NCBI RefSeq assembly: GCF_020731285.1
Contig: NZ_JAJFOW010000004.1
Location: 248,001-312,000 of the forward strand
DNA from: Cohnella baijiui
GTDB lineage: Bacteria > Bacillota > Bacilli > Paenibacillales > Paenibacillaceae
DNA: 64,000 nucleotides
Reading direction: 5' to 3'
Numbering within the stretch: the first letter of the stretch is position 1; each line of letters begins with the position of its first letter. The notes beneath the pieces were generated by a model. That model worked only from the letters and a program-made list of their open reading frames with translations, was not told where the DNA came from and did not search any database. Shown here piece after piece: positions 1 through 8,560 of this stretch. Position numbers and translations under genes: made by a program.

Positions 1-2
1 CG

Positions 3-71
3 CAAGGCTGGATCCTGTCCGCGAGCCTGGGCGATTTGTCTAAGCCGCCGTTCGCCGCCAACTTCGCTTGA
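3..71 (+). CDS. 3' end of an unidentified CDS (partial)
   Basis: An open frame enters from the left edge and stops at TGA 69-71; 22 residues are visible, ending in LSKPPFAANFA. Codon third positions are GC-rich like the neighbouring real genes. It lies about 100 bp upstream of the Rieske oxygenase and on the same strand, so it may be the preceding gene of the same operon. Nothing in 22 residues identifies the family. The frame could also be chance. Confidence 0.35.
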   Translation, partial: QGWILSASLGDLSKPPFAANFA

Positions 72-168
72 ACCCGGACCGCCCGAGCATCGCCGGCCGC
101 CAAATGCCGCGCGGCCTCGGCGTCAGCTTTGGGGCGGACCGAAGCGAATCCGAAAGGAGAGAAATATC

Positions 169-1227
169 ATGTTGCAAACCAAGCAGCCAGTGTTGCGCAA
201 GTTTTATTACCCGGTCATGCCGGTATCGATGCTCGCGGACGGGCCGAAGCACGTCACGCTGTTCGGCGAGCCCGTCGCCCTGTGGCTGGACGCCGATGGC
301 AATCCGTCCGCGGCGGTCGACCGCTGCTGCCATCGCACGGCGAAGCTGTCCAAAGGCCGGGTGACGGACGGATGCATCGTCTGCCCATACCACGGTTGGC
401 AGTTCAACCGCGACGGCAAATGCACGTACTTCCCGCAATCGGAGCTCGAAGATCCGCCGAAAGTGTACAAAATCAAGGCGTACCGCTGCGAGGAGCGGTA
501 CGGCCACGTCTGGGTCGCCCTAGACGAGCCTTGGGCCGGCATTCCCGAGTTCAAGCGGTTCGGGGAGCCCGGGTTCCGCCAGATCGAGGAATTTTACCAC
601 CCGATTCAATGCTCGGCGCTGCGCCTGATGGAAAATTCGTTCGACAATGCCCACATCGCGTTCGTCCACCACAACACGTTCGGCGACAACAAGGACCCCG
701 TCCCGGCGGCCATGCGAATCGAGAAAAACGAGACCGGCTTCGACATGTACTCGGAAGTCCCGGTTACGAACAAGCTGAACTCGGTCGTCAAGGTGATCGA
801 CGTCGAGGAGGCGGTGACGGTTCGCAAGACGCATTCGCGCTGGTTCCTGCCGTTCATCCGCCAGACCGACATCACCTATCCGACGGGGCTTGTCCATTCG
901 ATCGTGACGTGCGCAACGCCGATCGACGACGCCAGCTGCATGCTGACCCAGTTCGTCTTCCGCAACGATACGGAGGAGGACGTCCCGGCGGAGAAAGTAA
1001 TCGCCTTCGACCGGGCGGTCGTGACCGAGGACATGGCAGTGCTCGAATCGACGGAGCCGAACGTGCCGCTCGATTTGAAGCTGCGCTTGGAGACGCACAT
1101 GTTTTCCGACAAGCCGGGCATTCTGATGCGCGAGATGCTGCTCGACCTGCTGAAGGAGCACGGCGAAGAGGAAGTGCTGCCCCGGTTCGGGACGCCGCAG
1201 GTGTACAAGATCGAGCTGAAAGCATAA
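169..1227 (+). CDS. Rieske [2Fe-2S] aromatic-ring oxygenase, alpha-subunit type
   Basis: 352-aa protein with an N-terminal Rieske cluster motif, Cys53-x-His55 and Cys72-x2-His75 (CCH ... CPYH), followed by the mononuclear iron site NSFDNAHIAFVHH (N-x2-D-x2-H-x4-H type, about residues 155-168). This is the arrangement of the pheophorbide a oxygenase/vanillate O-demethylase group, which use a separate reductase to hydroxylate or demethylate aromatic or cyclic substrates. Start ATG 169 has AAGGAGAG 8-9 bases upstream. No reductase gene is adjacent in the window; it could be the cut gene to the left. Substrate cannot be told from sequence. Confidence 0.9.
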   Translation: MLQTKQPVLRKFYYPVMPVSMLADGPKHVTLFGEPVALWLDADGNPSAAVDRCCHRTAKLSKGRVTDGCIVCPYHGWQFNRDGKCTYFPQSELEDPPKVYKIKAYRCEERYGHVWVALDEPWAGIPEFKRFGEPGFRQIEEFYHPIQCSALRLMENSFDNAHIAFVHHNTFGDNKDPVPAAMRIEKNETGFDMYSEVPVTNKLNSVVKVIDVEEAVTVRKTHSRWFLPFIRQTDITYPTGLVHSIVTCATPIDDASCMLTQFVFRNDTEEDVPAEKVIAFDRAVVTEDMAVLESTEPNVPLDLKLRLETHMFSDKPGILMREMLLDLLKEHGEEEVLPRFGTPQVYKIELKA

Positions 1228-1262
1228 AAGCCGCCGCTTTCCCGTTATTCGACCCTCATCGA

Positions 1263-1316
1263 AGCCGCCTCCCTCGCAATCGCACATGCGATGCGCCGAG
1301 GGGGCGGTTTATTTGC
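1263..1316 (+). terminator. stem-loop after the Rieske oxygenase gene
   Basis: CCGCC-t-CCCTCG pairs with CGAGGGGGCGG around an inner ATCGCA/TGCGAT helix, followed by GTTTATTTG. A weak T tract makes it a probable rather than certain terminator. Confidence 0.5.
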
Positions 1317-1401
1317 GCGGGGGCCCGTAGGTGCAAGCTTCCCGCCCGAGCAAAACCAATCTCTGGCGGGCCCTGCGATCTCTCCGATCCCGCCCGCGGC
1401 T

Positions 1402-1437
1402 CGAGCCCCTTCCTACGGGAAGGGGCTCGTCCGTTTG
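1402..1437 (+). terminator. strong 12-bp hairpin with TACG loop
   Basis: CGAGCCCCTTCC pairs perfectly with GGAAGGGGCTCG around a TACG loop, then TCCGTTTG. It sits between the 3' ends of the Rieske gene and the convergent MarR gene and could end either transcript; the T run is short. Confidence 0.4.
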
Positions 1438-1520
1438 TCGCCGGCGATAGCGCGGCGATCTCGAATCAGACCGTGACGGCCGCCATCCGTACGCGGTGCT
1501 ACACTTTCGAGGGCATGCCG

Positions 1521-1973
1521 TCAGACGTTTCTCTTGGGTCGATCGGTATAGAAAACGTGGGTTTGCAGCACGTCCAGCGATCGCTCGATCTCCGCCCGCG
1601 TCTCCGGGGAGAACCGCTGCATGCGCGCCTGGAAAAGCGAGCCGTAGTGGGCGAAGACGCCGTCCATCATCGCTTGCCCTTCGGGCGAGAGCCGGATGGC
1701 CTGCTTGCGGCGATCCCCGGCGACGGCGAACTTCTCGCAGAGCCCTTTGTCGCCGAGCTTCTTCAGCTCGCGGCTCGTATTCGGCATGGACATGTGGAGG
1801 CAATCGCTGATTTCGCTCAGCGTGACGGGCTGGTCGACGGCGAGATATTCGAGTATGGCGTATTGGACGGGCGTGATGTCGTCCAAGCGCAGATCTTTTG
1901 AAAAATCATGCTTCACCTGATGCACGGAAGCCGTGAACGCGATGAGCTTGCGGAACAGATCGTTCGGTTCCAA
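1521..1973 (-). CDS. MarR-family transcriptional regulator
   Basis: About 150 aa with a winged-helix core: PVTLSEISDCLHMSMPNTSRELKKL is the recognition region and the following DRRKQAIRLSPEGQ is the wing typical of MarR proteins. It is divergent from the flavodoxin-fold oxidoreductase at 2096, and the intergenic region carries repeated GTTATCA half-sites, so it most likely represses that gene and itself. GAGGTGG at 1979-1985 on this strand is best placed for TTG 1973; a GTG at 1982 overlaps that ribosome site. Confidence 0.85.
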   Translation of the reverse strand: MEPNDLFRKLIAFTASVHQVKHDFSKDLRLDDITPVQYAILEYLAVDQPVTLSEISDCLHMSMPNTSRELKKLGDKGLCEKFAVAGDRRKQAIRLSPEGQAMMDGVFAHYGSLFQARMQRFSPETRAEIERSLDVLQTHVFYTDRPKRNV

Positions 1974-2030
1974 GATAACCACCTCTTTAACGTCACCTTA
2001 GCAAATTTGTTATCACAAAACAATTATCAT

Positions 2031-2059
2031 TTGACAATTAAATAAGCGAATGCTATTGT
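2031..2059 (+). promoter_or_regulatory. sigma-A promoter of the oxidoreductase gene
   Basis: TTGACA (2031-2036), 17-bp spacer, TATTGT (2054-2059). The operator palindrome at 2063 covers the expected start site. Confidence 0.7.
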
Positions 2060-2062
2060 TTG

Positions 2063-2078
2063 GTTATCATATGATAAC
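2063..2078. promoter_or_regulatory. 16-bp perfect palindrome, probable MarR operator
   Basis: GTTATCATATGATAAC is a perfect palindrome just downstream of the -10 box. Two further half-sites, GTTATCA at 2009-2015 and ATTATCA at 2023-2029, lie in the same divergent intergenic region. Position and repetition fit repression of both genes by the MarR protein. Confidence 0.7.
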
Positions 2079-2095
2079 AAAAGGAGCGAACGCCC

Positions 2096-2683
2096 ATGAA
2101 CGTGCTTCTCATTTACACGCATCCCAATCATCGGAGCCTGAACTATGCCTTCCTCGAGAGCGTCGTCGAAGGGTGCAAGGAAAACTCCCGCATCACGGAG
2201 GTGCAGGTGCTGGATTTGTACGCCGAAGGCTTCGATCCGGTCCTCGTGTTTCATGCCGAAAAGCGCAGGCGGGATATGCATCGGGACCCGGATCTGGAAA
2301 AGTATCGCGAGCAGATCCGGCGGGCGGACAAGATCGTCCTCGTCTATCCGATCTTTTGGGGACGGCCTCCCGCGATGCTGCTCGGATATATCGACCGGAT
2401 GTTCGCTTCGAACTTCGCCTATCGGGACAAAGGGACGCTCCTGCCGGAAGGCCTGCTGAAGGGGAAATCGGCCGTCTGCATCTCCACGATGAAGGGACCT
2501 GCGCACTACCCGCGGTTTTGGCTGAACAATGCGCATCAGGTGCTCATGAAGCGGGCGCTGTTCGGGTTCGTCGGCATCAAGAAGGTGAAGTTTTTCGAGT
2601 TCGGCCAAATGGAGACTCCCAAAGGCAATCAAGCGTCCAAGCTGGCGAAAGTCCGCCGTTACTTCAGCCGCGTGGCCTCATAA
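2096..2683 (+). CDS. NAD(P)H oxidoreductase, flavodoxin-like fold (NQO1/KefF family)
   Basis: 195 aa. The N-terminus MNVLLIYTHPNHRSLNYAF is the FMN-phosphate loop of the NAD(P)H:quinone reductase/KefF family, and ADKIVLVYPIFWGRPPAML is the flavin/active-site segment. Such soluble flavoenzymes reduce quinones or electrophiles with two electrons. It is divergent from the MarR gene at 1521, a common pairing in which the repressor responds to quinones or aldehydes. Start ATG 2096 follows AAAGGAG with 9 bases between. Confidence 0.85.
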   Translation: MNVLLIYTHPNHRSLNYAFLESVVEGCKENSRITEVQVLDLYAEGFDPVLVFHAEKRRRDMHRDPDLEKYREQIRRADKIVLVYPIFWGRPPAMLLGYIDRMFASNFAYRDKGTLLPEGLLKGKSAVCISTMKGPAHYPRFWLNNAHQVLMKRALFGFVGIKKVKFFEFGQMETPKGNQASKLAKVRRYFSRVAS

Positions 2684-2751
2684 CTCCACCGCCGGTCACC
2701 ATCCTTTTTCGTCCAAGTAGGAAAAACGATGCATATTCCTGGGAGCATCTG

Positions 2752-2760
2752 TGATATAAT
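2752..2760 (+). promoter_or_regulatory. extended -10 promoter element
   Basis: TGATATAAT: TATAAT consensus with the TG extension; no clear -35. About 33 bp upstream of the Bax-inhibitor-1 family gene start. Confidence 0.55.
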
Positions 2761-2792
2761 TGGAATAATATAACGGACGAGGTGGTTCTCAG

Positions 2793-3533
2793 GTGATCGG
2801 TCGCAGCGGCAATCCAACCTTAAACGACAATACCTTCGAGCGTGCGGGTCATTTCGACGGCTCAAGTCGAATGACGATCGAAGGCACGGTCAACAAAGCT
2901 TTTATCACGCTAGTCATCCTGCTCGGCTCGGCTTTCGCGACGTGGTCGATGTATTTCAACGGACAGAACGTCCTCGGATACGCGCTCGGAGGCGCGATCA
3001 TCGGATTCATCCTGGCAATGATCATCAGCTTCAAGGCGAATACCGCGCCTTATCTGGTCCCGATCTACGCGCTGATGGAGGGGGTGTTCCTCGGCGCCAT
3101 CTCGGCGCAGTACGAGGCGAGATTCGACGGCATCACCCTTCAGGCCGCCCTGCTGACGATGTGCGTCTTCATCGGGCTGCTCATCGCCTACAAGACCCGG
3201 ATCATCCGGGCGACGGAAAACTTTAAGCTCGGCGTATTCGCCGCTACGGCGGGGATCGCGTTGGTTTATCTTGTCAGCTTCGTGCTTGGCATGTTCGGCG
3301 TCGCCGTACCGTACCTGCATGAGAGCAACTGGATCGGTATCGGCATCTCGGTCTTTATCGTCGTCATCGCGGCGCTCAATCTCGTGCTGGATTTCGACTT
3401 CATCGAGAATGGCGCAGCCCAAGGCGCTCCAAAGTATATGGAGTGGTACGGCGCGTTCGGCTTGATGGTCACGCTGGTGTGGCTCTATCTGGAGATCATT
3501 CGTCTGCTCGCGAAGATTATGAGCAGAGACTAA
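2793..3533 (+). CDS. Bax inhibitor-1/YccA family membrane protein
   Basis: 246 aa with seven hydrophobic segments from about residue 35 onward (for example AFITLVILLGSAFATWSMYF and LVTLVWLYLEIIRLLAKI). The acidic pair in LVLDFDFIENGA is the conserved Asp-containing motif of the UPF0005/BI-1 fold, whose bacterial members act as pH-sensitive calcium leak channels or interact with FtsH. Start is GTG 2793 with GAGGTGG 7 bases upstream. It is a single gene closed by the terminator at 3551. The physiological role here is unknown. Confidence 0.88.
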   Translation: MIGRSGNPTLNDNTFERAGHFDGSSRMTIEGTVNKAFITLVILLGSAFATWSMYFNGQNVLGYALGGAIIGFILAMIISFKANTAPYLVPIYALMEGVFLGAISAQYEARFDGITLQAALLTMCVFIGLLIAYKTRIIRATENFKLGVFAATAGIALVYLVSFVLGMFGVAVPYLHESNWIGIGISVFIVVIAALNLVLDFDFIENGAAQGAPKYMEWYGAFGLMVTLVWLYLEIIRLLAKIMSRD

Positions 3534-3550
3534 TCGCGCAATCGCGAGCG

Positions 3551-3580
3551 AAGCTCCGCCCCTAGGGGGCGGAGCTTTTT
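3551..3580 (+). terminator. intrinsic terminator of the BI-1 family gene
   Basis: AAGCTCCGCCCC / GGGGCGGAGCTT, 12-bp perfect stem with a TAG loop, followed by a T run. Confidence 0.9.
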
Positions 3581-3669
3581 GTATCGGCGGCATGTTGCAC
3601 ACTTTCGGCGGTATCGGGCATGCATCTCGGAGAACCCAATAGGGTAGACGTAGACCTCTTTATAATCGC

Positions 3670-3700
3670 AAAAAAAGGCAGGCTGCATGCGCAGCCTGCC
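3670..3700 (-). terminator. intrinsic terminator of the LPKTG surface protein gene
   Basis: GGCAGGCTGC / GCAGCCTGCC with a 4-base loop; the + strand A7 run at 3670-3676 is the U tract on the minus transcript. Confidence 0.85.
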
Positions 3701-3725
3701 ATTTACTTATGGTTTTGCTTGTGGA

Positions 3726-6700
3726 TTACTTGCCGCGGAACAATCGTCTCCGCAAGAGAAGGAGCATGCCCGCGAGGATGACGGCAAGACCCGCCAGCTG
3801 TACGTTCAGATGGCTGCCCTCGCCCGTCTTCGGCAGTGTGCCGCCCGGTCCAACGGGGTCGTTGCCAAGCGGAACTTCATCCACGTTGATGTCGATCAGG
3901 ATGTCTTCGGTCTGCCCGTTCGGGTCGGTGACGCGGATGGTCAGCCGGTCTTTGCCCGTATAGCCAGGATTCGGCTTGTACGTCCAGCGCCCGTCCGTCT
4001 TGACGGTGGCTTGTCCGTGCTTCGGCTTGTCCTTCAGCGCGGCTGAGCCTCCCAGCGGTACGTCGACTCGGCTCTCGATCGTGCGATCTTGATCGGTCGT
4101 CTTCTCTACCATCTTAGGCGTAGGCGTAGGCGTAGGCGTAGGCGTAGGCGCAGGCGTCGGAGTAGGCGTCGACGTCGGCACCGTCGTAGGCGTCGGAGAT
4201 GGCGACGGATCGACGGAAGGCGACGGAGACGGCTCTGCCGATGGCGTCGGAGATGGCGTAGGTGTAGGCGTTGGTGACGGTGACGGCGATGTCGTCGGCG
4301 TACCCGGATCGGTGCCAGGATCAGTACCCGGATCAGTACCCGGATCAGTACCCGGATCAGTACCCGGATCGGTACCCGGATCGGTACCCGGATCAGTGCC
4401 CGGATCCGGCGAAGGCGTTGGTGTCGGCGTCGGCGACGGTGTCGGCGTCGTCACCTTTTTGTTGGCAATCTGAAGCGGAACGTCGGCCGTCGAATTGATC
4501 GTGACCGAATAGGATCTGCTGTCCAGGACATATCCCGAAGGCGCAACAGTCTCCTTCACCTCGTAGGTGCCGGAAAGCAGCTTCTTGAAGGTGATCAAGC
4601 CGTCGCTTCCGGTCTTGGCCGTGCCGATCAGCACTCTTTCGGAGCCGGAGACGCGGTACAGCGCGAACTCGGCGTCGCTCAGGACGAGGTTAGGATCGTT
4701 CTCGTCAACCTTTTTCAAGTTCAGGTTGGCCCGAACGCCGCTCCCCGTGCCCGATCCGCTGGACACGCCCACGATGATTTCTTTGGTCGAGTCTTTGGTG
4801 ACCGTTTGAACGTTGTTGCCGGCGAAGCTCACTTTGTTGGAGACTTTGTCCCCGTTGTTCGCAACGATGAGCGACTTGTACTCCAGGATGTAGGCCGTGT
4901 CGATCTGATTCTTGAACTTTAAGACGAAGGTTTGCAGACCGTCCTCGTCCGTCGGCGTTTCCAGCGTATAGTCGACGTCTCGTACCAGCTCCGGCGTCGT
5001 TTTGGTTACCGTGCCGTTCGTGCTGACGATCGTCGGATACAGATGGAACGAATCCGCGATGAGCAGCTGGTTGTCGCTAGGTACGTCCGTCAGAACGGCA
5101 TCCTTCACGGTCGACAGGCCGCGGTTGATGTAGATCGTCCAGTCGATCTTTCCGCCGTTCTGCGCGCCGTTCTTGCTGACGTACTCGCCGCCCTGCGGGA
5201 TGTTCACGGAAGCCGTCAGCGCCTTGGACTCCGGCGTCGTGCCGTCCAGCAAAGCTGCGGTATTGTCGACGGTCGCGCCGATCAGCAGATCGTCCAGGCT
5301 CGTGTTGAACACCAAGACGTAACCGGTGCTGATCGGGTTTTTGAAGCTTACTTTCACCTTATCGTTGTCGTAAGAGACGTCATACGCGCTGCTCGCGATC
5401 GCCGTCGATCCGGCGGTTGGCGTCCCTCCGGACGCAATCGTCATCGGATACACCTTGAGGCTGCCGTCTATCAGCTTTTGCCCGTTTTTCAGCACATCCT
5501 CGATGACCGCGTTCTCCAGCGTCTTGCGGTTGTAGTTGACGCCAACCGTCCAGGTGATTTCCTTGGTCTTGGCGTTGTAAGAGCCGGACTTGTAACCGTT
5601 GCTCTTGGTCTGTTCGTTCGGATCGAACGTCGAGGTGACCTCAAGCGCGTCCGTCTTGGTCTTTTCGGTCCAGTTCACGGTCGCGTAGTTCGGGAACTGC
5701 GCCGAGCCGGTCCGCCAATCGCCGGACAGCCAGTCGTTGTTGAATTTCGTCGTATAGCTGATCGTATAAGGTCCCGTAATAGGGGCATCAAACGTAATCT
5801 TGAAGCCGTCGTTCGCCTTGGGAGGCGTCGATACCTGATAGGCCGCGCCAGGCGCCAAATCCGGCTTCACCGTCAGCGAACCGGGAACGATCTGCAATCC
5901 GCCGCTGGGGAATTTGTCCTCCAGCACGACGTTCGTCATCGTCTTGCCGTCCTCGTTGAGGCGAATCGTCCATTTCACGGTTTGGTCCTGGTAATTGACC
6001 GAACCGTAACTTTTCTTCAGCACGACTTGTTTGATCGGACGGTCCCCCGTGGTCGATTGGCCGTTCGATACCACTTTGTTCACGATGGTGGCGTCGCTCT
6101 CCACGCGGCCGACCGCAGTCGTTTGATATTTGATTTTATAAGCCGAGTCGATATCTTGGTTGAACTGCAGCGTAAAGCCGTTGTCCGATGCATCGGAAGT
6201 CGGGTTCAGCGTGTACTTGCTCGGGTCCAATGCCGGCCCTTCGGTCTCTTTGCCGTTGATGTCGAACGTGATCGGATAGACGGCGAGAGACACGCTGGAC
6301 AGCTGCTGCAGCTTGCCGAACGTATCGGTCAGCAAGGCGTCGGCTTTGTCGATGGATTGTTCTTTGTAGTTGTACTTGATCTCCCAGTTAATCGTCTGCG
6401 TAGCCGAATCGTAGCCCGTAGACGACTTCTCCAGGAACTTGCCGTAATTCAGGCTTACCGTCGTATTGGAGGAGACTTGCTGCTTGTTGTCTCCTTTGAA
6501 AGTGGCGGTGTTCGAGAAGGAGGTTTTGCTGGCATCCGCGATTTCAGTCGTAAATTGAACGCGGTATGCCGAGGTGATCGGGCTGTCCGCGAACCGGACG
6601 TTCAGCGATCCGCCCGCATAATCGACCGTGTAGAGGCTGCTGTCGATCAAGGCCCCTTGCGTCGCCGTGCCGTCCAGGTTCATGTTCAACCGGTAGACCG

Positions 6701-7409
6701 CTATGGTTGCGGGGGCATTCAAGCCCGTCGGGAGCGCATCGGACACGACGGCGTTCGTCACCGAGTCTAGCGCTTTGTTCACGTCGATCGTCCAGGTAAT
6801 GTTTTTGGGGTTAAATCCGTCGGGAACCCCCTTCTTCTCGATCGTCGACGATACCGTCGGCTTGAAGATCAGCGTAAAGATCTGGTCCCCGCCCTTGATC
6901 GGGATCAAGATCTGCTGGGTGGTGCTTCCCGTGATCTTCTGCTTGTCAAACTGCGTCTGGAAGGTTAAAACTCCATGTACTTTTTCAAGACCTTCGATAT
7001 TCTCGTTAAATGTCATGACGACTTTACGGTCGTCCTTAGTGGCATAGAAGGTACCGACTTCATCGTTGCCAAATATCAGCGGCTGTTCGGCAATATCGTT
7101 GAAGAGCAGGAACTGGTCCGGAAAATAAAAGGAGAACGTATCGCCCGATTTGTACACGTTGTCCGGAATCGACCACGTATAATCCAGTTGAACCTTAGCG
7201 CCTTGCTCGTACACGCTTCCGCTTACCGAATGGCCGTTCGAGTCGTACACCGACATCGAGACGCTATCGATCAGATTGAAGCCGTCCGACTCGATGGCGA
7301 CCGCATGAGCTTTGGACGCCGGTCCGAACGCGTAGGCCAGCTGCACGAACAGCATCGCGAAGACGATGAACGCGGCCATTTTTCGAAATTGCATATTTGC
7401 GACCCTCAT
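3726..7409 (-). CDS. LPXTG-anchored surface protein with repeated adhesin domains
   Basis: 1227 aa. A signal peptide ([20 protein letters not shown]...AHA) is followed by several Ig-like modules of the collagen-adhesin type, recognisable by recurring '[10 protein letters not shown]', '[11 protein letters not shown]', '[12 protein letters not shown]', '[10 protein letters not shown]' and '[10 protein letters not shown]'. Then come a SpaA/prealbumin-like domain ([12 protein letters not shown]...[17 protein letters not shown]), a Pro/Thr/Ser plus DPGT repeat stalk, a cadherin/VCBS-like module, and the sorting signal LPKTG near residue 1192 with a hydrophobic span and RRRLFRGK tail. It is predicted to be covalently attached to peptidoglycan and to bind a matrix or surface. 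The sortase gene at 7649 is divergent and adjacent. ATG at codon 6 is an alternative start. Confidence 0.92.
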   Translation of the reverse strand: MRVANMQFRKMAAFIVFAMLFVQLAYAFGPASKAHAVAIESDGFNLIDSVSMSVYDSNGHSVSGSVYEQGAKVQLDYTWSIPDNVYKSGDTFSFYFPDQFLLFNDIAEQPLIFGNDEVGTFYATKDDRKVVMTFNENIEGLEKVHGVLTFQTQFDKQKITGSTTQQILIPIKGGDQIFTLIFKPTVSSTIEKKGVPDGFNPKNITWTIDVNKALDSVTNAVVSDALPTGLNAPATIAVYRLNMNLDGTATQGALIDSSLYTVDYAGGSLNVRFADSPITSAYRVQFTTEIADASKTSFSNTATFKGDNKQQVSSNTTVSLNYGKFLEKSSTGYDSATQTINWEIKYNYKEQSIDKADALLTDTFGKLQQLSSVSLAVYPITFDINGKETEGPALDPSKYTLNPTSDASDNGFTLQFNQDIDSAYKIKYQTTAVGRVESDATIVNKVVSNGQSTTGDRPIKQVVLKKSYGSVNYQDQTVKWTIRLNEDGKTMTNVVLEDKFPSGGLQIVPGSLTVKPDLAPGAAYQVSTPPKANDGFKITFDAPITGPYTISYTTKFNNDWLSGDWRTGSAQFPNYATVNWTEKTKTDALEVTSTFDPNEQTKSNGYKSGSYNAKTKEITWTVGVNYNRKTLENAVIEDVLKNGQKLIDGSLKVYPMTIASGGTPTAGSTAIASSAYDVSYDNDKVKVSFKNPISTGYVLVFNTSLDDLLIGATVDNTAALLDGTTPESKALTASVNIPQGGEYVSKNGAQNGGKIDWTIYINRGLSTVKDAVLTDVPSDNQLLIADSFHLYPTIVSTNGTVTKTTPELVRDVDYTLETPTDEDGLQTFVLKFKNQIDTAYILEYKSLIVANNGDKVSNKVSFAGNNVQTVTKDSTKEIIVGVSSGSGTGSGVRANLNLKKVDENDPNLVLSDAEFALYRVSGSERVLIGTAKTGSDGLITFKKLLSGTYEVKETVAPSGYVLDSRSYSVTINSTADVPLQIANKKVTTPTPSPTPTPTPSPDPGTDPGTDPGTDPGTDPGTDPGTDPGTDPGTDPGTPTTSPSPSPTPTPTPSPTPSAEPSPSPSVDPSPSPTPTTVPTSTPTPTPAPTPTPTPTPTPKMVEKTTDQDRTIESRVDVPLGGSAALKDKPKHGQATVKTDGRWTYKPNPGYTGKDRLTIRVTDPNGQTEDILIDINVDEVPLGNDPVGPGGTLPKTGEGSHLNVQLAGLAVILAGMLLLLRRRLFRGK
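4110..4160. repeat. hexamer-like repeats coding the Pro-Thr stalk
   Basis: GGCGTA repeated almost perfectly in tandem codes alternating Thr-Pro in the cell-wall-spanning region of the LPKTG protein; related GGCGTC/GGCGAC variants continue to about 4290. Confidence 0.8.
4303..4410. repeat. 12-bp minisatellite coding DPGT repeats
   Basis: About nine copies of a 12-bp unit (CCCGGATCAGTA and variants) code (DPGT)n in the stalk of the LPKTG protein. Unit length is a multiple of three, so copy-number change alters stalk length without frameshift. Confidence 0.9.
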
Positions 7410-7648
7410 TTCCAGGTAATGATGAAATCTATGTAATAGGACCTATGCCTTCCCGGTTTGCGGCGCCTTGACGCGGCAATGAAACAAGCCTTCTTTCGGG
7501 CTGGCTAGGTTTCCTGTCGTAATTATGTCGGGAATCCGACAGATATCGTGCTTATTTTACACCTGCCTCCTTACCAAACACTGACCAAACACCCATGACC
7601 CCAGACAAACGGCATAGGCCCTCGACACTAAGGGACAATTCGAATAAA

Positions 7649-8389
7649 ATGTCCATGTATTCGCAGCGAAGTTCGCCGAGATTTTGGAAAGGAAAGGCGG
7701 GGTGGAGCCTCTTGCGCACGAGATTGATTCGAATGATTCCGTATCTGCTGATCCTGGCCGGGGCGCTGATTTTCCTGTGGCCGACCCTGACGGACCGGTA
7801 CGAGAGTTATAGACAGCGGGAATTGCTGAACGCATGGGAAACGAACCTGAAGCAAATTGAGCAAGTGCCCGCGGAGGAAGATGATGACGTTGCACCGCCT
7901 GCCGCCGTCGCGCCGGAACCGCTGGGGAACAGGGCGTCCCAGGCCGAACCGCCGGAGACGTTCGCCTTGAAGGGCGTAGACGAGGAGGCGATCGAGGGCG
8001 TACTGATCATCGACAAGATCGATCTCAAGCTCCCGATCATCACCGACGCCACGCAGGCCCATCTGAAGCTCTCCGTCGCCAGCATTCTCCATACGGGCAA
8101 ACCCGGCGCGGTCGGCAATTACGCCATCGCGGGACACCGCAACCGAACTTACGGCAAAAACTTCAATCGTCTCGACGAGGTGGCGATCGGCGACGACATT
8201 CAGGTCCGGACGAAGAACGCTACCTACACGTACACCGTCGAATCCAAGCAATACGTGCTGCCTACCCAAGTGGAGGTGCTGAAGGCCAACGGGAAGGATC
8301 GGGAGATCACCCTCATCACGTGCCACCCGATGAAAAACCCGACTCATCGCCTGGTCGTAAAGGGCAAACTCTCTTCCGAACCCGAATAA
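7649..8389 (+). CDS. sortase, class D type
   Basis: About 246 aa: N-terminal membrane anchor (MIPYLLILAGALIFLWP), linker, and C-terminal sortase domain. The catalytic triad is visible: His in IAGHRNRTYG, Cys in the TLITCH motif, Arg in THRLVVKG. It cleaves sorting signals and joins the protein to the wall; the divergent LPKTG protein at 3726 is the obvious substrate. The start is uncertain: ATG 7595 has no ribosome site, ATG 7649 a weak AGGGA 13 bases away, and TTG 7712, directly before the membrane anchor, is preceded by AAAGGCGGGGTGGAG. Confidence 0.9.
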   Translation: MSMYSQRSSPRFWKGKAGWSLLRTRLIRMIPYLLILAGALIFLWPTLTDRYESYRQRELLNAWETNLKQIEQVPAEEDDDVAPPAAVAPEPLGNRASQAEPPETFALKGVDEEAIEGVLIIDKIDLKLPIITDATQAHLKLSVASILHTGKPGAVGNYAIAGHRNRTYGKNFNRLDEVAIGDDIQVRTKNATYTYTVESKQYVLPTQVEVLKANGKDREITLITCHPMKNPTHRLVVKGKLSSEPE

Positions 8390-8443
8390 GAGATATACAA
8401 ACTTCTCGTCTTATAGTAAATTTAGGATAAATCGAATAGAATC

Positions 8444-8546
8444 TCGGTGCTTTCCACCGATAAAGGCAAATTTAGCGAAAGCTAAAGACGCAAAGCTACA
8501 GGGCCTTCCTTCGCGCCTCGACGCGAAGATGGCAGCCAGCTACCGA
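8444..8546 (+). ncRNA. cyclic di-GMP-I (GEMM) riboswitch
   Basis: The class-I c-di-GMP aptamer landmarks occur in order: AAAGGCAAA (8462-8470), a helix TTTAGC-GAAA-GCTAAA with a GNRA tetraloop (8471-8486), GACGCAAAGC (8487-8496), the second arm CTACAGGGCC with a TTCGCG/CGCGAA hairpin, GATGG, and the closing CAGCTACCGA. The Shine-Dalgarno AAAGGAGAG of the next gene touches the 3' end with no terminator between, which suggests control of translation start. A hairpin TCGGTG-CTTTC-CACCGA (8444-8460) lies just 5' and its loop is complementary to GAAAG at the ribosome site. Confidence 0.88.
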
Positions 8547-8560
8547 AAGGAGAGTTTTTT

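Noticed and set aside
4932..6770. 612-codon open frame on the + strand
   Set aside because: It is antisense to the LPKTG protein, has no ribosome site, and its composition (Arg/Val-rich) is the mirror of a Thr/Asp/Asn-rich repeat protein.
7410..7594. A second c-di-GMP riboswitch on the minus strand before the LPKTG gene
   Set aside because: A CCCGAAAGAAGG-like hairpin is present but the GACGCAAAGCC block and the second arm are absent.
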